From Sphingomonas sp. LaA6.9 (GTDB lineage Bacteria; Pseudomonadota; Alphaproteobacteria; Sphingomonadales; Sphingomonadaceae), in the NCBI RefSeq assembly GCF_022601895.1, contig NZ_JAKVIO010000013.1:1-64000 (forward strand): a stretch of DNA of 64,000 nucleotides, in the 5' to 3' direction. A program made the translations under genes and the position numbers. Positions 1 through 9,214 of the stretch are shown piece after piece (within the stretch, counting starts at the first letter, position 1; every line of letters starts with the position of its first letter). A model generated the notes under the pieces. That model made no database searches, was not told the DNA's origin, and was given only the letters and a program-made list of their open reading frames with translations.

Positions 1-885
1 CCAGAGCATGCGCGCGGTGATCTTTTCGAGGCCGGGCCAGGGATTGTAGGTGCGCGAGGCGTCGAGCTGGTAGATCAGGTCGTTGGCGTCGCGGTCCTTG
101 ATTGTGCGCGCGAAGCTCGTGTCGAGATTGGCTTCGGCCTCAGCGCGCGTCGGGAATTGCTGCTGGAGCGCGAGCGGGTTGGCGCCTGCGAGTATCAGCA
201 GGTCGGCGGCGGTGCGCAGGCCCAATGCGGGCTGGGCGGTGTAGTTGCCGGCGCTCCATGCGGGGTCTGCCTTGATCCCGTCGATCGCCATCTTGCGCCA
301 CATGCGGTTCATGCCCGCAATCTCGACGGGGAGGCACGCGAAGGGCGCGAGCGCTTGCGCGAAATCGGGGTGTGCCTCTCCCCAGACAAAGGCGTGCATG
401 CAGCCCATCGAGGTGCCGAGGATCAGCTCCAGTTTCGTGACCTTGAGGCCCTCGACGAGCATGCGCCGCTGCGCCTCGACCATGTCGTCATAGTCGTATT
501 TGGGGAACGTCGTCTTCATGCCGTCGCTCGGCTTTGACGAGGCGCCGTGGCCTATATTGTCGGGCAGGATGACGTAGTAACGCGTGATGTCGAGCGGCTG
601 GCCGGGGCCGTAAAGCTCGCCCGCGAATTGCGGGGAGAGAAACTGCTTGCCGCTGCCGCCGGTGCCGTGGAGCACCATCACCGCATTGTCGATCTCACCC
701 TTCGCATTGCGGTGGGGCGTGCCGAGCGTGGTGTAGTGGATGCGGAGCTCGGGGAGCTTTTCGCCCGAGCGGAAGGTGAAGTCCTTGAGGACCGCATCAC
801 CTTCCTTTGTCGGCAGGGTCTGGGCGGCAGCGGGGAGGGCGGCTGCGAGGAGGAGGGCGGAAATTGCTTTGGAGATCATGCGCAT
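1..885 (-). CDS. Secreted alpha/beta hydrolase, homoserine acetyltransferase-like (3' end off window)
   Basis: The reading frame runs leftward from an ATG at 885 and is open to the first base, so only 295 N-terminal codons are present. Residues 1-22 form a signal peptide ending Ala-Ala-Ala-Gln, so the protein is probably periplasmic. The body has the alpha/beta-hydrolase oxyanion region (LHGTGG, about 72-77), a DNIGHG turn near 109-114 and the nucleophile elbow GTSMGC with Ser159, a pattern typical of the homoserine O-acetyltransferase (MetX)-like branch. A signal peptide argues against biosynthetic MetX; a secreted hydrolase of unknown substrate is more likely. A second ATG lies two codons inside (879). 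The catalytic Asp and His would lie beyond the window. Confidence 0.8.
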   Translation of the reverse strand, partial: MRMISKAISALLLAAALPAAAQTLPTKEGDAVLKDFTFRSGEKLPELRIHYTTLGTPHRNAKGEIDNAVMVLHGTGGSGKQFLSPQFAGELYGPGQPLDITRYYVILPDNIGHGASSKPSDGMKTTFPKYDYDDMVEAQRRMLVEGLKVTKLELILGTSMGCMHAFVWGEAHPDFAQALAPFACLPVEIAGMNRMWRKMAIDGIKADPAWSAGNYTAQPALGLRTAADLLILAGANPLALQQQFPTRAEAEANLDTSFARTIKDRDANDLIYQLDASRTYNPWPGLEKITARMLW

Positions 886-930
886 GGGCAATCGTACCGC
901 TTGCTTGACTGGTACGCAAACACACCTCGG

Positions 931-1045
931 CCGCTCATCCTGAGGAGGGGCTGAGCGAAGACGAAGACCCGTCTCGAAGGATCAACATCGAACCGTCCTT
1001 CGAGACGCCGTTTCGGCAAGCTCAACGGCTCCTCAGGATGAGCGG
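931..1045. repeat. Palindromic intergenic repeat, copy 1
   Basis: Terminal arms 931-947 and 1029-1045 are perfect 17-base reverse complements (CCGCTCATCCTGAGGAG), and an inner pair built on CTCGAAGGA/TCCTTCGAG nests inside them. Related copies lie at about 5435-5545 and 33404-33520. It sits between the convergent-looking end of trpE and the start of the upstream hydrolase gene and could fold in RNA of either strand. Confidence 0.85.
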
Positions 1046-1067
1046 GAATAGGAACACCGGCATGGCG

Positions 1068-2564
1068 CTACTGCCCGAAACCCGCTTCCCCCGCGATCCT
1101 GACGGCTTCCTTTGCGGCGGCGAAGAGCGCGCCTGACTTGGCCTCGCATTCGCGCTGCTCATAGGCGGGGTCCGAATCGGCGACGATGCCCGCGCCCGCC
1201 TGGACGTGCATGACGCCGTCCTTCACCACCGCGGTTCTGAGAACAATGCAGCTGTCCATCGAGCCGTCGGGGGAGAAATAGCCGACGCCGCCGGCATAGG
1301 CGCCGCGCGTTTCGGGTTCGAGCTCGGCGATGATCTCGCACGCGCGGACCTTGGGCGCGCCCGAGACGGTGCCGGCGGGAAAGCCCGCGAAGAGCGCGTC
1401 GAGCGCGTCCTTCTTCGGATCGAGGCGGCCGACCACGTTCGAGACGATGTGCATGACGTGGCTGTAGAATTCGACGGTGTAGCTGTCGGTAACCTGCACC
1501 GTTCCCGCCTCCGCCACGCGGCCGACATCGTTGCGGCCGAGATCGAGCAGCATCAGATGCTCGGCGCGTTCCTTGGGATCGGCGAGCAGGCTGGCCTTGT
1601 TCTCGGCGTCCTCGGCGGCGGTCTTGCCGCGCGGACGCGTGCCCGCGATCGGCCTGATCGTCACCTCGCCATCGCGCGCGCGGACGAGGATCTCGGGGCT
1701 CGACCCGATCAGCGCGAAGCCCGGCATGTCGAGATAATAGAGGAAGGGCGAGGGATTGATGCGCCGCAAGGACCGGTAAAGGTCGAAGGGCGGAAGCGGG
1801 AAGGGCGTTGTGAAGCGCTGCGCGAGCACGACCTGAAAGATGTCGCCCGCGGCGATATAGTCCTTGGCCTTCGCGACCATCTCGCCATAGCGGCCCGGCG
1901 CGAGCATGGGAGTCGACGCGATTTCGGGCAGGTCGGCGGGCTTTTGGCTCGCGGGCAGCGGGGCGGCGAGGCGCGCGGCGGCGGTCTCGATCCGCTCCTC
2001 GGCCAGTGCGACCTTCTCTTCGGGCGTGCCGGGCGCATCGGGCCAGACCGGCGAGACGAAGAACAGCTCGTCGGCGAGCCGATCGAAGATCAGGATCATC
2101 GTCGGGCGGACGAAAAGCATGTCGGGCAGTGCGAGCGGGTTTGCCGGCGGGCGGGGCAGCTTTTCGACGAGCCCCACGGTCTCATAGCCGAAATAGCCGA
2201 CAAGGCAGGCGAGCGCGCGGGGGAGTGCAGCGGGCACGTCCATCCGGCACTGTGCGACAAGCGCACGCAAGGCCGACAGCGCATCGCCATTGACGGGCAC
2301 GAAGGCATCGCGGTCCGACAGCCACCCGGCATTGATCGTCGCCGCGTTGCCATCGGCGCGAAAGACGAGATCGGGGGCGAGCCCGATCAGGCTGTGGCGC
2401 CCGCGCGTCTCCCCACCCTCGACCGATTCGAGCAGGAAGTCGCCGCGATCGGGTTCCATCAGCTTGAGCGCCGCCGATACCGGGGTGTCGGTATCGGCGA
2501 TCTGGCGGCGCCAGACGAGCGCGGGCCGGCCCGCCTTCAGCGCGTCAACGGCGGCGAGGGTCAC
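1068..2564 (-). CDS. trpE: Anthranilate synthase component I
   Basis: Converts chorismate and ammonia or glutamine-derived ammonia to anthranilate, the first step of tryptophan synthesis, with a TrpG partner that is not in this window. The 498-residue length is normal. The N-terminal domain has LLES (44-47), the tryptophan feedback-binding motif; the chorismate-binding domain shows PIAGTRPRG (305-313), DLGRNDVGR (341-349) and SGAPK, all catalytic-core signatures. The start is a GTG at 2564 that overlaps the TGA of the upstream ppiD-like gene (GTGA), so the two are probably translationally coupled. There is therefore no room for a leader-peptide attenuator directly before trpE. Confidence 0.95.
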   Translation of the reverse strand: MTLAAVDALKAGRPALVWRRQIADTDTPVSAALKLMEPDRGDFLLESVEGGETRGRHSLIGLAPDLVFRADGNAATINAGWLSDRDAFVPVNGDALSALRALVAQCRMDVPAALPRALACLVGYFGYETVGLVEKLPRPPANPLALPDMLFVRPTMILIFDRLADELFFVSPVWPDAPGTPEEKVALAEERIETAAARLAAPLPASQKPADLPEIASTPMLAPGRYGEMVAKAKDYIAAGDIFQVVLAQRFTTPFPLPPFDLYRSLRRINPSPFLYYLDMPGFALIGSSPEILVRARDGEVTIRPIAGTRPRGKTAAEDAENKASLLADPKERAEHLMLLDLGRNDVGRVAEAGTVQVTDSYTVEFYSHVMHIVSNVVGRLDPKKDALDALFAGFPAGTVSGAPKVRACEIIAELEPETRGAYAGGVGYFSPDGSMDSCIVLRTAVVKDGVMHVQAGAGIVADSDPAYEQRECEAKSGALFAAAKEAVRIAGEAGFGQ

Positions 2565-4507
2565 TGCACGGAGTCGGTGCCGGCGAGCTGGCGCTTCAGC
2601 GTGGCGGCGGCCTTTTCATTGCGCTTCACGCCGAGTTCCGCCTTGGCGGCATTGGCGAATTGCGAGACGTATTCCTGCCCTGTCACGCGCGTCATCTCGG
2701 CCTGGAGACTGGCGACGAGCTGGGGCTGGCTGGCGATGTCGCCGGGCGTGATCTTGTCCAGATAGACGATGAACCAGCCCTGCTTGCCCGGCGCCTCGAG
2801 CCGCTTGGTGCGCTTTTCGACCATCGAGAAGAGCAGCGCGAGCGGCGGCGGAACGCGCTGGCCGCCCGCGGTGAGTTCCATGCGCCGGCCGCCGATCGAT
2901 TCGGGGGCGGGCAGCTTCACGCCCGCCTCGCTGATCGCCTGTGCGAGCGGCACGCCCTTCGACGCCTTGGCGACGATGGCATCGGCGATCGCTTTGGCCT
3001 GACGCGAGGCGCGCTCAAGCTCGAACGCCTTGACGACCTGATCGCGGATCTGCGCGAGCGGACGCGGCGCGGCGGGCACGATGCGCTCGACGTCGGACAG
3101 CGCATATTGCTCGCCCTGGGCGATGGTTTCGACCATCGGATCATCGTCGACCGCGGCATCGAAGGCGGGCTCGATCAGGCGGATAAAGGCCGGGTCGGGT
3201 CGGAAATTCGGCGAATCGGGGTCGACGCCTGCCGAGGTGATTGGCGGAGTAGACACCGCCTGAAGCCCGTTGGCCTTCACCACTTCGTCAAAGGTCGCGC
3301 CGTCGGCGATCGCATCCTCGATCTTTGCAGCAAGGTCGGCGACGGCAGCATCGAGCTTCTGCTTCGCGAGCGTCGCGGTGATCTCGGCGCGGACCGAATC
3401 GAGCGACTTGGCGGGGATCGTCTGGATCGCATCCACGCGGACGACGTGCCAGCCAAGACCCGAACGCTGCGGTGCGGTGACGGCGCCCTGCGCGGCCGAA
3501 AAGGCTGCGTCGGCGACGGCCTTCGACGCGAGGTCGGTCAGCTTTGCGCGATCCTGGGCGGCGAGCGTTGCGGGCTCGAGCCCGGCCTGCTGCGCGGCGG
3601 CGGCGAAGCTGGTGCCAGCCTTCACCTTGGCTTCGAAGGCGCGCGCGGCATTCTGGTCCTGCAGGATCACCTGCGTCAGATTGCGGGTCTCGCTGGCGGC
3701 GTATTTCGCGGCGTCGGCCTTGTAGGCGGCCGCGATCTCGGCTTCGGTCGGCTTCGCCTTGTCGGCCAGCATCGCCTTGCCAAAGGGCGCGTAGCGGATC
3801 ACGCGGCGCTCGGGCACGGTGTAGCGCGCCGCATTCTGCTTGTAATAGGCGTCGAGCTCGGCCTGGGTTGGCGGATTGCCCCGGGCCATCGCCGCCGAAG
3901 GAACGAAGCCGACAAGCCCGCTGCGCGATTCGAGCGTGAGCGCCGCATAGGGGCGCGCGATCGCTGCGGGAACGCGCGACGCGCCCGCCACTGGCACGAG
4001 CATCTGACGGGTGAAGAGGTCGGCGCTGATATCGTCGCGGAGCTGCTTTTCGGTCACCTTGCGCTGGGCGAGGACCGAAAGGAAGGTGGTGCGGTCGAAC
4101 TGGCCATTGGGTCCGTTGAATGCCGGGATGCTCGCGATCTCGCCATCGACAAGCCGCTTGCTGACCCCAAGCCCGACCGATCTTGCGAACTCCTCGAGCG
4201 CGCGCACGTTGATCATCTGTTCGAGCGTGTCCTCGAAGCCACCGGCGTTGACGAAGCTCGTCATGTCGATCCCGGGCATCTGCCGCCGCTGGACGTCAAG
4301 CTGGTTGTTCACGCGCATCGACAATTCCTCGGTGGAAATGTCGTGCTTGCCGACTTCGGCGACGGTGCTGCCACCCAGGGCCGAGCCCGACCCCATCGAA
4401 CCGGTGATGTCGGCACCCGCGAACGAGATCGCGACGAGCACGATGAACACGAAGCTGACGATCAGCCCGATCCTGGAATTGAAGAGGCTGCGGAGAAAGG
4501 TGATCAT
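2561..4507 (-). CDS. PpiD/SurA-type periplasmic peptidyl-prolyl isomerase, membrane-anchored
   Basis: A 648-residue foldase. A short cytoplasmic N-terminus is followed by one membrane segment (about 13-31), then a SurA-N-like helical region, a PpiC-type parvulin domain in the middle, and a long C-terminal part. This architecture matches PpiD, which sits at the Sec translocon exit and helps fold outer-membrane and periplasmic proteins. The open frame extends far upstream, but the ATG at 4507 begins the typical MITFLRSLF anchor; everything before it lies opposite tpiA. It is divergent from tpiA with about 130 bp between and coupled to trpE downstream. Parvulin domains of this type are often catalytically weak; I cannot judge activity. 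Confidence 0.9.
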   Translation of the reverse strand: MITFLRSLFNSRIGLIVSFVFIVLVAISFAGADITGSMGSGSALGGSTVAEVGKHDISTEELSMRVNNQLDVQRRQMPGIDMTSFVNAGGFEDTLEQMINVRALEEFARSVGLGVSKRLVDGEIASIPAFNGPNGQFDRTTFLSVLAQRKVTEKQLRDDISADLFTRQMLVPVAGASRVPAAIARPYAALTLESRSGLVGFVPSAAMARGNPPTQAELDAYYKQNAARYTVPERRVIRYAPFGKAMLADKAKPTEAEIAAAYKADAAKYAASETRNLTQVILQDQNAARAFEAKVKAGTSFAAAAQQAGLEPATLAAQDRAKLTDLASKAVADAAFSAAQGAVTAPQRSGLGWHVVRVDAIQTIPAKSLDSVRAEITATLAKQKLDAAVADLAAKIEDAIADGATFDEVVKANGLQAVSTPPITSAGVDPDSPNFRPDPAFIRLIEPAFDAAVDDDPMVETIAQGEQYALSDVERIVPAAPRPLAQIRDQVVKAFELERASRQAKAIADAIVAKASKGVPLAQAISEAGVKLPAPESIGGRRMELTAGGQRVPPPLALLFSMVEKRTKRLEAPGKQGWFIVYLDKITPGDIASQPQLVASLQAEMTRVTGQEYVSQFANAAKAELGVKRNEKAAATLKRQLAGTDSVQ

Positions 4508-4636
4508 GCTGCGGCTCGTCGCTCGAATAAAGGAAGTGAAGCGCTGCTTTAGGGGGCAGACCTTTTTTCGACAAGGCATCGGCGATATGGCCCGCGCGGA
4601 ATCACACAAAGCGGAATCATCAAGGGAGCCCGATAC

Positions 4637-5377
4637 ATGGCATTGCGCAAACTGGTCGCCGGAAACTGGAAGATGAACGGCGATCGTGCCCAGCTGGCCG
4701 AACTCGACGCCATCGCGGCCGCAGCGGTCGCAAAATCGGGGGTGGATGTCGCGATCTGCCCGCCCTTCACGCTGATTGCGCCCGCGGCGGAGCGCCAGCC
4801 CGCACTTCCGATCGGGGCACAGGATTGTCATGCCGCGCCCAGCGGTGCGCATACCGGATGCGTTTCCGCGGCGATGCTCCGCGAGGCCGGAGCGAAGCTC
4901 GCCATCGTCGGGCACAGCGAGCGTCGTACCGACAACCATGAAGCTGATTCCGAGATTTGCGCCAAGGCCGAGGCGGCGATCGCGGCAGGGCTGATTGCAA
5001 TCGTGTGCGTTGGCGAGACCGAAGAAGAACGCGATACGGACCGCGCGCTTTCCGTTGTCGAAGACCAACTCGACGGATCGGTGCCGCCCACGGGAACCGG
5101 GGATACGCTGGTTGTCGCCTATGAACCCGTCTGGGCGATCGGGACGGGGCGCACGCCCTCGGTGGCCGACGTTGCCGAGATGCACGCGGCGATCCGCGCG
5201 CGGCTGGTTTCGTTGCTGGGCGCCGAAGGCGAAAAGGTCCGCATTCTCTATGGCGGCTCGGTCAAGCCCTCCAACGCCGCAGAACTGCTAGGCGTCAAGG
5301 ACGTCGACGGTGCACTCGTCGGCGGCGCGAGCCTGAAAGCGGCGGACTTCGTTCCCATCATCGAAGCTGCTGGCTGA
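4637..5377 (+). CDS. tpiA: Triosephosphate isomerase
   Basis: Interconverts dihydroxyacetone phosphate and glyceraldehyde 3-phosphate in glycolysis and gluconeogenesis. At 246 residues it is full length. Catalytic residues are visible: Asn10/Lys12 in GNWKMN, His93 in IVGHSERR and Glu163 in [11 protein letters not shown]; the phosphate-binding GGSV and GALVGGASL loops are near the end. The ATG is preceded by a clear AAGGGAG ribosome binding site. It is the first gene of the plus-strand series leading to secG and pyrG, divergent from the ppiD-like gene. Confidence 0.97.
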   Translation: MALRKLVAGNWKMNGDRAQLAELDAIAAAAVAKSGVDVAICPPFTLIAPAAERQPALPIGAQDCHAAPSGAHTGCVSAAMLREAGAKLAIVGHSERRTDNHEADSEICAKAEAAIAAGLIAIVCVGETEEERDTDRALSVVEDQLDGSVPPTGTGDTLVVAYEPVWAIGTGRTPSVADVAEMHAAIRARLVSLLGAEGEKVRILYGGSVKPSNAAELLGVKDVDGALVGGASLKAADFVPIIEAAG

Positions 5378-5434
5378 GGACGTTTCCGCGCCGTTTCGGT
5401 CGAATAGATAACGCTGGGCTGCAAATTAGACCCA

Positions 5435-5545
5435 CTCATCCTGAGGAGGGACTGAGCTTGGCGAAGGCCCGTCTCGAAGGGCTGGTATCGCTATGTCCTT
5501 CGAGACGGGCCTTCGCCGGGCTCAACGGCTCCTCAGGATGAGCGG
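5435..5545. repeat. Palindromic intergenic repeat, copy 2
   Basis: Arms CTCATCCTGAGGAG (5435-5448) and its exact reverse complement (5529-5542) flank an inner pair of GGCGAAGGCCCGTCTCGAAG and its complement. It has the same outer and inner design as the copies near 0.93 kb and 33.4 kb. It lies just past tpiA and next to the 3' end of the small zinc-ribbon gene. Confidence 0.85.
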
Positions 5546-5560
5546 AGGCATTGATATGTT

Positions 5561-5773
5561 CTACGCGCGCCGGATCACCTTCTTTATCGAGCCGCATGTC
5601 GCGCACTCATCCTCTTCGCGCACAAAGTCGCTGGTCGTCTCAAGCGCACCCGTTACCCTGGCTGATTGCTGGCGGCGGGAGAGGGTAAGGGCGTCGGCAA
5701 TGCAATCATCGCAGAATGCTCGGGGGCGGCCTTCGGCAATATAGCTATTCACGCGTCGCGCTATTGTATCCAT
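5561..5773 (-). CDS. Small conserved zinc-ribbon-like protein
   Basis: A 70-residue protein starting at the ATG MDTIARRVNS. Two Cys pairs, CDDC (about 21-24) and CATC (about 57-60), could bind one zinc ion; between them is a basic, helix-like stretch with RRQQ. I do not recognise an assigned family, but the spacing and the charged ends look like a small nucleic-acid-binding or regulatory protein of the alphaproteobacterial type. An in-frame upstream ATG at 5812 would add 13 poorly structured residues; I prefer 5773. The gene is opposite to tpiA and secG and its start points into the gap before secG. Confidence 0.6.
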   Translation of the reverse strand: MDTIARRVNSYIAEGRPRAFCDDCIADALTLSRRQQSARVTGALETTSDFVREEDECATCGSIKKVIRRA

Positions 5774-5943
5774 ATTGTATCCATAATCCCTCCCTGCCTT
5801 CGCTTGGCACACAGTACCGCGGAAGAGAGGTCACCGGCGGTGTTCAAGCTGACGCACGTTGGCTTGTCTCGCGTGTTGAACATCCGGACGCGAGCGGGTA
5901 TGGGGCAGCGCTTCATCTCTCCAGAATGTCGGCAAAAGCACTC

Positions 5944-6483
5944 ATGTTCCAATTCCTGCTCGTCGTTCACGCCATCATCGCAGCAGCGCTTGTCGCGGTG
6001 ATTCTCATGCAGCGTTCGGAAGGCGGCGGCCTGGGCATGGGCGGCAGCCCGTCGGGCCTGATGTCGGCGCGTGGCGCTGCCGATTTCCTGACGCGCGCGA
6101 CGACCATCCTTGCGACGCTGTTCGTGGTGATGTGCATCGCGCTGGCCGCGCTCGCATCGTTCCGCACCTCGGGCACCGAGCTCGACACCTCGCTGGCGCG
6201 CCAGCCCGCAACCGCGCCCGTCGAAGGGGCGCCGCTGGGCGGCGAGGCGGCACCGGTGCAGCCGGTTCCGACCACCGATCCGCTCGCAGGTGCGACCGGA
6301 GCGCCCGCCGCTCCCGCGGCTGCGCCGGCGCAGAGCGCGCCGGCACCGCGCAGCGAACGCCGCGCGGCTCCGGCCAATCCCGATCCCGTGACGAGCACCG
6401 CGCCCGTCGCACCGCCGCCGGCAGTGCGCACGAGCAATGCCGCGGCGCCCGCTTCGAATAGTTCGGAAGCGCCGAACCCCTAA
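5944..6483 (+). CDS. secG: Preprotein translocase subunit SecG
   Basis: SecG supports SecYEG protein export in the inner membrane. The N-terminus MFQFLLVVHAI starts the first membrane helix; the linker has the family signature GGGLGMGGS and SARGAADFLTRAT; the second helix follows at about residues 53-73. The remaining 100 or so residues form an Ala/Pro-rich low-complexity tail, so the 179-residue protein is well longer than the roughly 110 residues of E. coli SecG. I chose the ATG at 5944 by comparison with the family; an ATG six codons upstream (5926) is also possible, and no strong ribosome binding site decides it. pyrG follows 97 bp later. Confidence 0.93.
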   Translation: MFQFLLVVHAIIAAALVAVILMQRSEGGGLGMGGSPSGLMSARGAADFLTRATTILATLFVVMCIALAALASFRTSGTELDTSLARQPATAPVEGAPLGGEAAPVQPVPTTDPLAGATGAPAAPAAAPAQSAPAPRSERRAAPANPDPVTSTAPVAPPPAVRTSNAAAPASNSSEAPNP

Positions 6484-6580
6484 ATCGACCCGTTTTTAGG
6501 GTCTTGACGCAATTTTACTGGCGGGCGCCAGATTCGGGCGCTTGCCGTAACCATATCTACAGGTCTAAGCCTTTTCTCCC

Positions 6581-8215
6581 ATGGCGCGGTTCATATTCAT
6601 CACCGGCGGCGTGGTCTCCTCGCTTGGCAAAGGACTCATGGCGGCAAGCCTTGCCGCCCTTTTGCAGGCGCGTGGCTATCGCGTGCGCATTCGCAAGTTC
6701 GATCCCTATCTGAACGTCGATCCGGGGACGATGTCTCCCTATCAGCACGGCGAGGTCTATGTGACCGACGACGGCGCGGAGACCGACCTCGATCTGGGGC
6801 ATTATGAACGCTTCACGGGCGTTCCGAGCCGACAGTCGGACAATGTCACTTCGGGTCGTATCTATCAGACGATCATCCAGAAGGAGCGTCGCGGCGATTA
6901 TCTGGGCGCGACCGTCCAGGTGATTCCGCACGTGACCGACGCGATCAAGGAATTCGCGCGCAACGAGGTCGACGATGTCGATTTCGTGCTGTGCGAGATC
7001 GGCGGCACGGTGGGCGACATCGAATCGCTGCCCTTCATGGAGGCGATCCGCCAGCTTCGGAACGATCTGGGCCGCAACAACAGCGTGTTCGTCCATGTGA
7101 CGCTGGTGCCCTATATCGCGGCCGCGGGCGAGCTGAAGACCAAGCCGACGCAGCACAGCGTGCGCGACCTGACCTCGCTCGGCATCCAGCCCGATGTGCT
7201 CGTCTGCCGCTGCGAGCGACCGCTCCCCGAGAGCGAGCGCGCCAAGATCGCGCTGTTCTGCAACGTGCCCAAGGAAGCCGTGATCCCGGCGCTGGACGCG
7301 TCGAGCATCTATGGCGTGCCGCTGCAATATCATGCGGAAGGCCTCGACAATGCGGTTCTCGCAGCCTTCGGGATCGACGCAGGCGCGGCCCCGGCACTGA
7401 CGCGCTGGGACGATATCATGGACCGCCTCGGCAATCCCGAGGGCGAGGTCACGATCGGCGTGGTCGGCAAATATGTCGGGCTTGCCGATGCCTACAAGTC
7501 GCTCAACGAGGCGCTGGTGCATGGCGGCATCGCCAACCGCGTCAAGGTCAATGTCCGCTGGATCGATGCCGAACTGTTCGAGAAGGGCGAGGCGGACATC
7601 GCGGCACAGCTAGAGCCGATGCACGCGATCCTCGTGCCTGGCGGCTTTGGCGAGCGCGGATCGGAAGGCAAGATCGCGAGCGTGAAGTTCGCGCGCGAGC
7701 GCAACGTGCCCTTTTTCGGAATCTGCCTCGGCATGCAGATGGCATGCATCGAGGGCGCGCGGAACACGGCGGGGATCGCGAGCGCATCGACCACCGAATT
7801 CGGCCCGACCGACGAGCCCGTGGTTGGCCTGATCACCGAGTGGATGACCGCCGAAGGCCTGCAGAAGCGCGAGGAAGGCGGCGATCTGGGTGGCACGATG
7901 CGACTTGGCGCCTATGACGCGAAGCTGACGGGCAACAGCCATGTCGCGAGCATCTACGGCAAGACCGACATCAGCGAGCGCCACCGGCATCGCTATGAGG
8001 TCAACGTCCATTACCGCGATCCGCTGGAAAAGGGCGGCCTCGTCTTTTCGGGCATGTCGCCGGACGGCACGCTTCCCGAAATCGTCGAACGGCCCGACCA
8101 TCCCTGGTTCGTGGGTGTGCAGTTCCATCCGGAATTGAAATCCAAGCCGTTCGATCCGCATCCGCTTTTCGCAAGCTTCATCGCGGCGGCGCTCAAGCAG
8201 AGCCGGCTGGTCTGA
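6581..8215 (+). CDS. pyrG: CTP synthase
   Basis: ATP-dependent amination of UTP to CTP using glutamine. The 544-residue length is normal. The synthetase domain begins [18 protein letters not shown], with the P-loop-like [10 protein letters not shown] and the UTP/Mg-binding [19 protein letters not shown] region. The class I glutamine amidotransferase domain has the nucleophile Cys382 in FGICLG and the His516/Glu518 pair in FHPEL. No strong Shine-Dalgarno precedes the ATG. The gene follows secG, a neighbour pair common in alphaproteobacteria. Confidence 0.97.
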   Translation: MARFIFITGGVVSSLGKGLMAASLAALLQARGYRVRIRKFDPYLNVDPGTMSPYQHGEVYVTDDGAETDLDLGHYERFTGVPSRQSDNVTSGRIYQTIIQKERRGDYLGATVQVIPHVTDAIKEFARNEVDDVDFVLCEIGGTVGDIESLPFMEAIRQLRNDLGRNNSVFVHVTLVPYIAAAGELKTKPTQHSVRDLTSLGIQPDVLVCRCERPLPESERAKIALFCNVPKEAVIPALDASSIYGVPLQYHAEGLDNAVLAAFGIDAGAAPALTRWDDIMDRLGNPEGEVTIGVVGKYVGLADAYKSLNEALVHGGIANRVKVNVRWIDAELFEKGEADIAAQLEPMHAILVPGGFGERGSEGKIASVKFARERNVPFFGICLGMQMACIEGARNTAGIASASTTEFGPTDEPVVGLITEWMTAEGLQKREEGGDLGGTMRLGAYDAKLTGNSHVASIYGKTDISERHRHRYEVNVHYRDPLEKGGLVFSGMSPDGTLPEIVERPDHPWFVGVQFHPELKSKPFDPHPLFASFIAAALKQSRLV

Positions 8216-8339
8216 GAACAAGGTCGGCCGTTGTGCTGGCCTTTGCGCACGCATCGGAAGTGCGCACGCTTGATTCGCTTGGATTTTATCACGCCCTTTC
8301 GATATGGTGCCGTTGGTGTTCCGTGCCGAAAGGGGGGAA

Positions 8340-9026
8340 ATGAAGGCCGAGCAACTCTCTGCGCTGCTGCCCCAGCATTCGATTTTCGCGTCCTGCAGCG
8401 AGGAAGAACTCGCCGCGATCATCCTGCACGGCGCCCTCCACAGCTACAAAAAGGGCAGGGACATCGTGGCGCAGGGCGACGAAGGCACCTCGCTCTTCAT
8501 CCTACTCACGGGCACCGCGCGGATTTCGATGGTGGCCAGCAATGGCCGCGAGATCATCCTCGATTATGCCGAACCCGGCAGCGTGATCGGCGAGATCGCG
8601 CTGCTCGACGGCGGCGAACGCACAGCATCGGTGACCGCGCTCGAAGAGGTGAGCGCGCTCAGGCTGTCGCGCGAGAGCTTCGAGAGCATCGTTTCGCAGC
8701 ATCATGGCATGGCGCTCAGGATCATGCGCGAGCTTGCCCGCCGGCTGCGTCAGGCCAATGCGACGATCGAAAGCGATCGCGCCTATGCGACCGGGCCCAG
8801 GCTTGCGCGTTTCCTGCAGCGGCTGACGCTCAGCGGCGGCACCGACGGGCGCCTGCGCCTCGATCTGAGCCAGGGCGAACTCGGCATGTTCGCGGGAATG
8901 TCACGCGAACAGATTAACCGTCAGCTGGGGGCCTGGTCCGACTCGGGGATCATCGCGCTCCAGGGCGGGCGGATACGGATTACGGACAGCACCCTGTTGG
9001 CGGAGATTGCCGAAACGGCCGAATAG
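8340..9026 (+). CDS. Crp/Fnr-family transcriptional regulator
   Basis: A 228-residue protein with an N-terminal cyclic-nucleotide-binding-type beta-barrel (about 15-130, including GDEGTSLFILLTG and PGSVIGEIALLDGGERTA), a dimerisation helix and a C-terminal winged helix-turn-helix (LSQGELGMFAGMSREQINRQ). The barrel keeps the GE..L motif of cAMP-binding proteins, but the ligand is unknown; no Fnr-type cysteine cluster is present. The ATG at 8340 follows a strong AGGGGGGAA ribosome binding site and is preferred to an upstream in-frame start at 8304. A canonical terminator follows at 9102-9141, so it is probably transcribed alone. Confidence 0.9.
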   Translation: MKAEQLSALLPQHSIFASCSEEELAAIILHGALHSYKKGRDIVAQGDEGTSLFILLTGTARISMVASNGREIILDYAEPGSVIGEIALLDGGERTASVTALEEVSALRLSRESFESIVSQHHGMALRIMRELARRLRQANATIESDRAYATGPRLARFLQRLTLSGGTDGRLRLDLSQGELGMFAGMSREQINRQLGAWSDSGIIALQGGRIRITDSTLLAEIAETAE

Positions 9027-9101
9027 GCTTGGTCGTCCGGGTCCCTGCGACCCTGGCCCGGACGACATAGCAATCGGTGGCAATCGCGCTTTGGGTGTCC
9101 T

Positions 9102-9141
9102 GGGGCAGCCGCCCACCGAGGCGCCGGCTGCCCCTTTTTTT
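9102..9141 (+). terminator. Intrinsic terminator of the Crp-type regulator gene
   Basis: A perfect 10-bp stem, GGGGCAGCCG (9102-9111) with CGGCTGCCCC (9125-9134), with a 13-nt loop and seven T residues at 9135-9141. It lies 75 bp after the stop codon of the regulator gene. Confidence 0.9.
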
Positions 9142-9157
9142 CAGGGGCCGGAACGCG

Positions 9158-9191
9158 AAAAGGGCGCCCCGACGTGATCGCCGGGGCGCCC
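9158..9191 (-). terminator. Intrinsic terminator of the small heat-shock gene
   Basis: Read on the minus strand, a perfect 10-bp stem (9182-9191 with 9162-9171, GGGCGCCCCG type) with a 10-nt loop is followed by four U residues (9161-9158). It lies 23 bp beyond the hsp20 stop codon and faces the terminator of the opposing gene. Confidence 0.8.
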
Positions 9192-9214
9192 CAGAGGTGA
9201 GATTGGAGTTGGAA

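Noticed and set aside
2660-4552. A 630-codon open frame on the plus strand opposite the ppiD-like gene
   Set aside because: Same cause: third-position GC bias keeps the antisense frame open. Composition is not protein-like and there is no ribosome binding site.
8216-8339. Earlier start for the Crp-type regulator (ATG at 8304)
   Set aside because: The ATG at 8340 has a much stronger ribosome binding site (AGGGGGGAA) and fits the family N-terminus.
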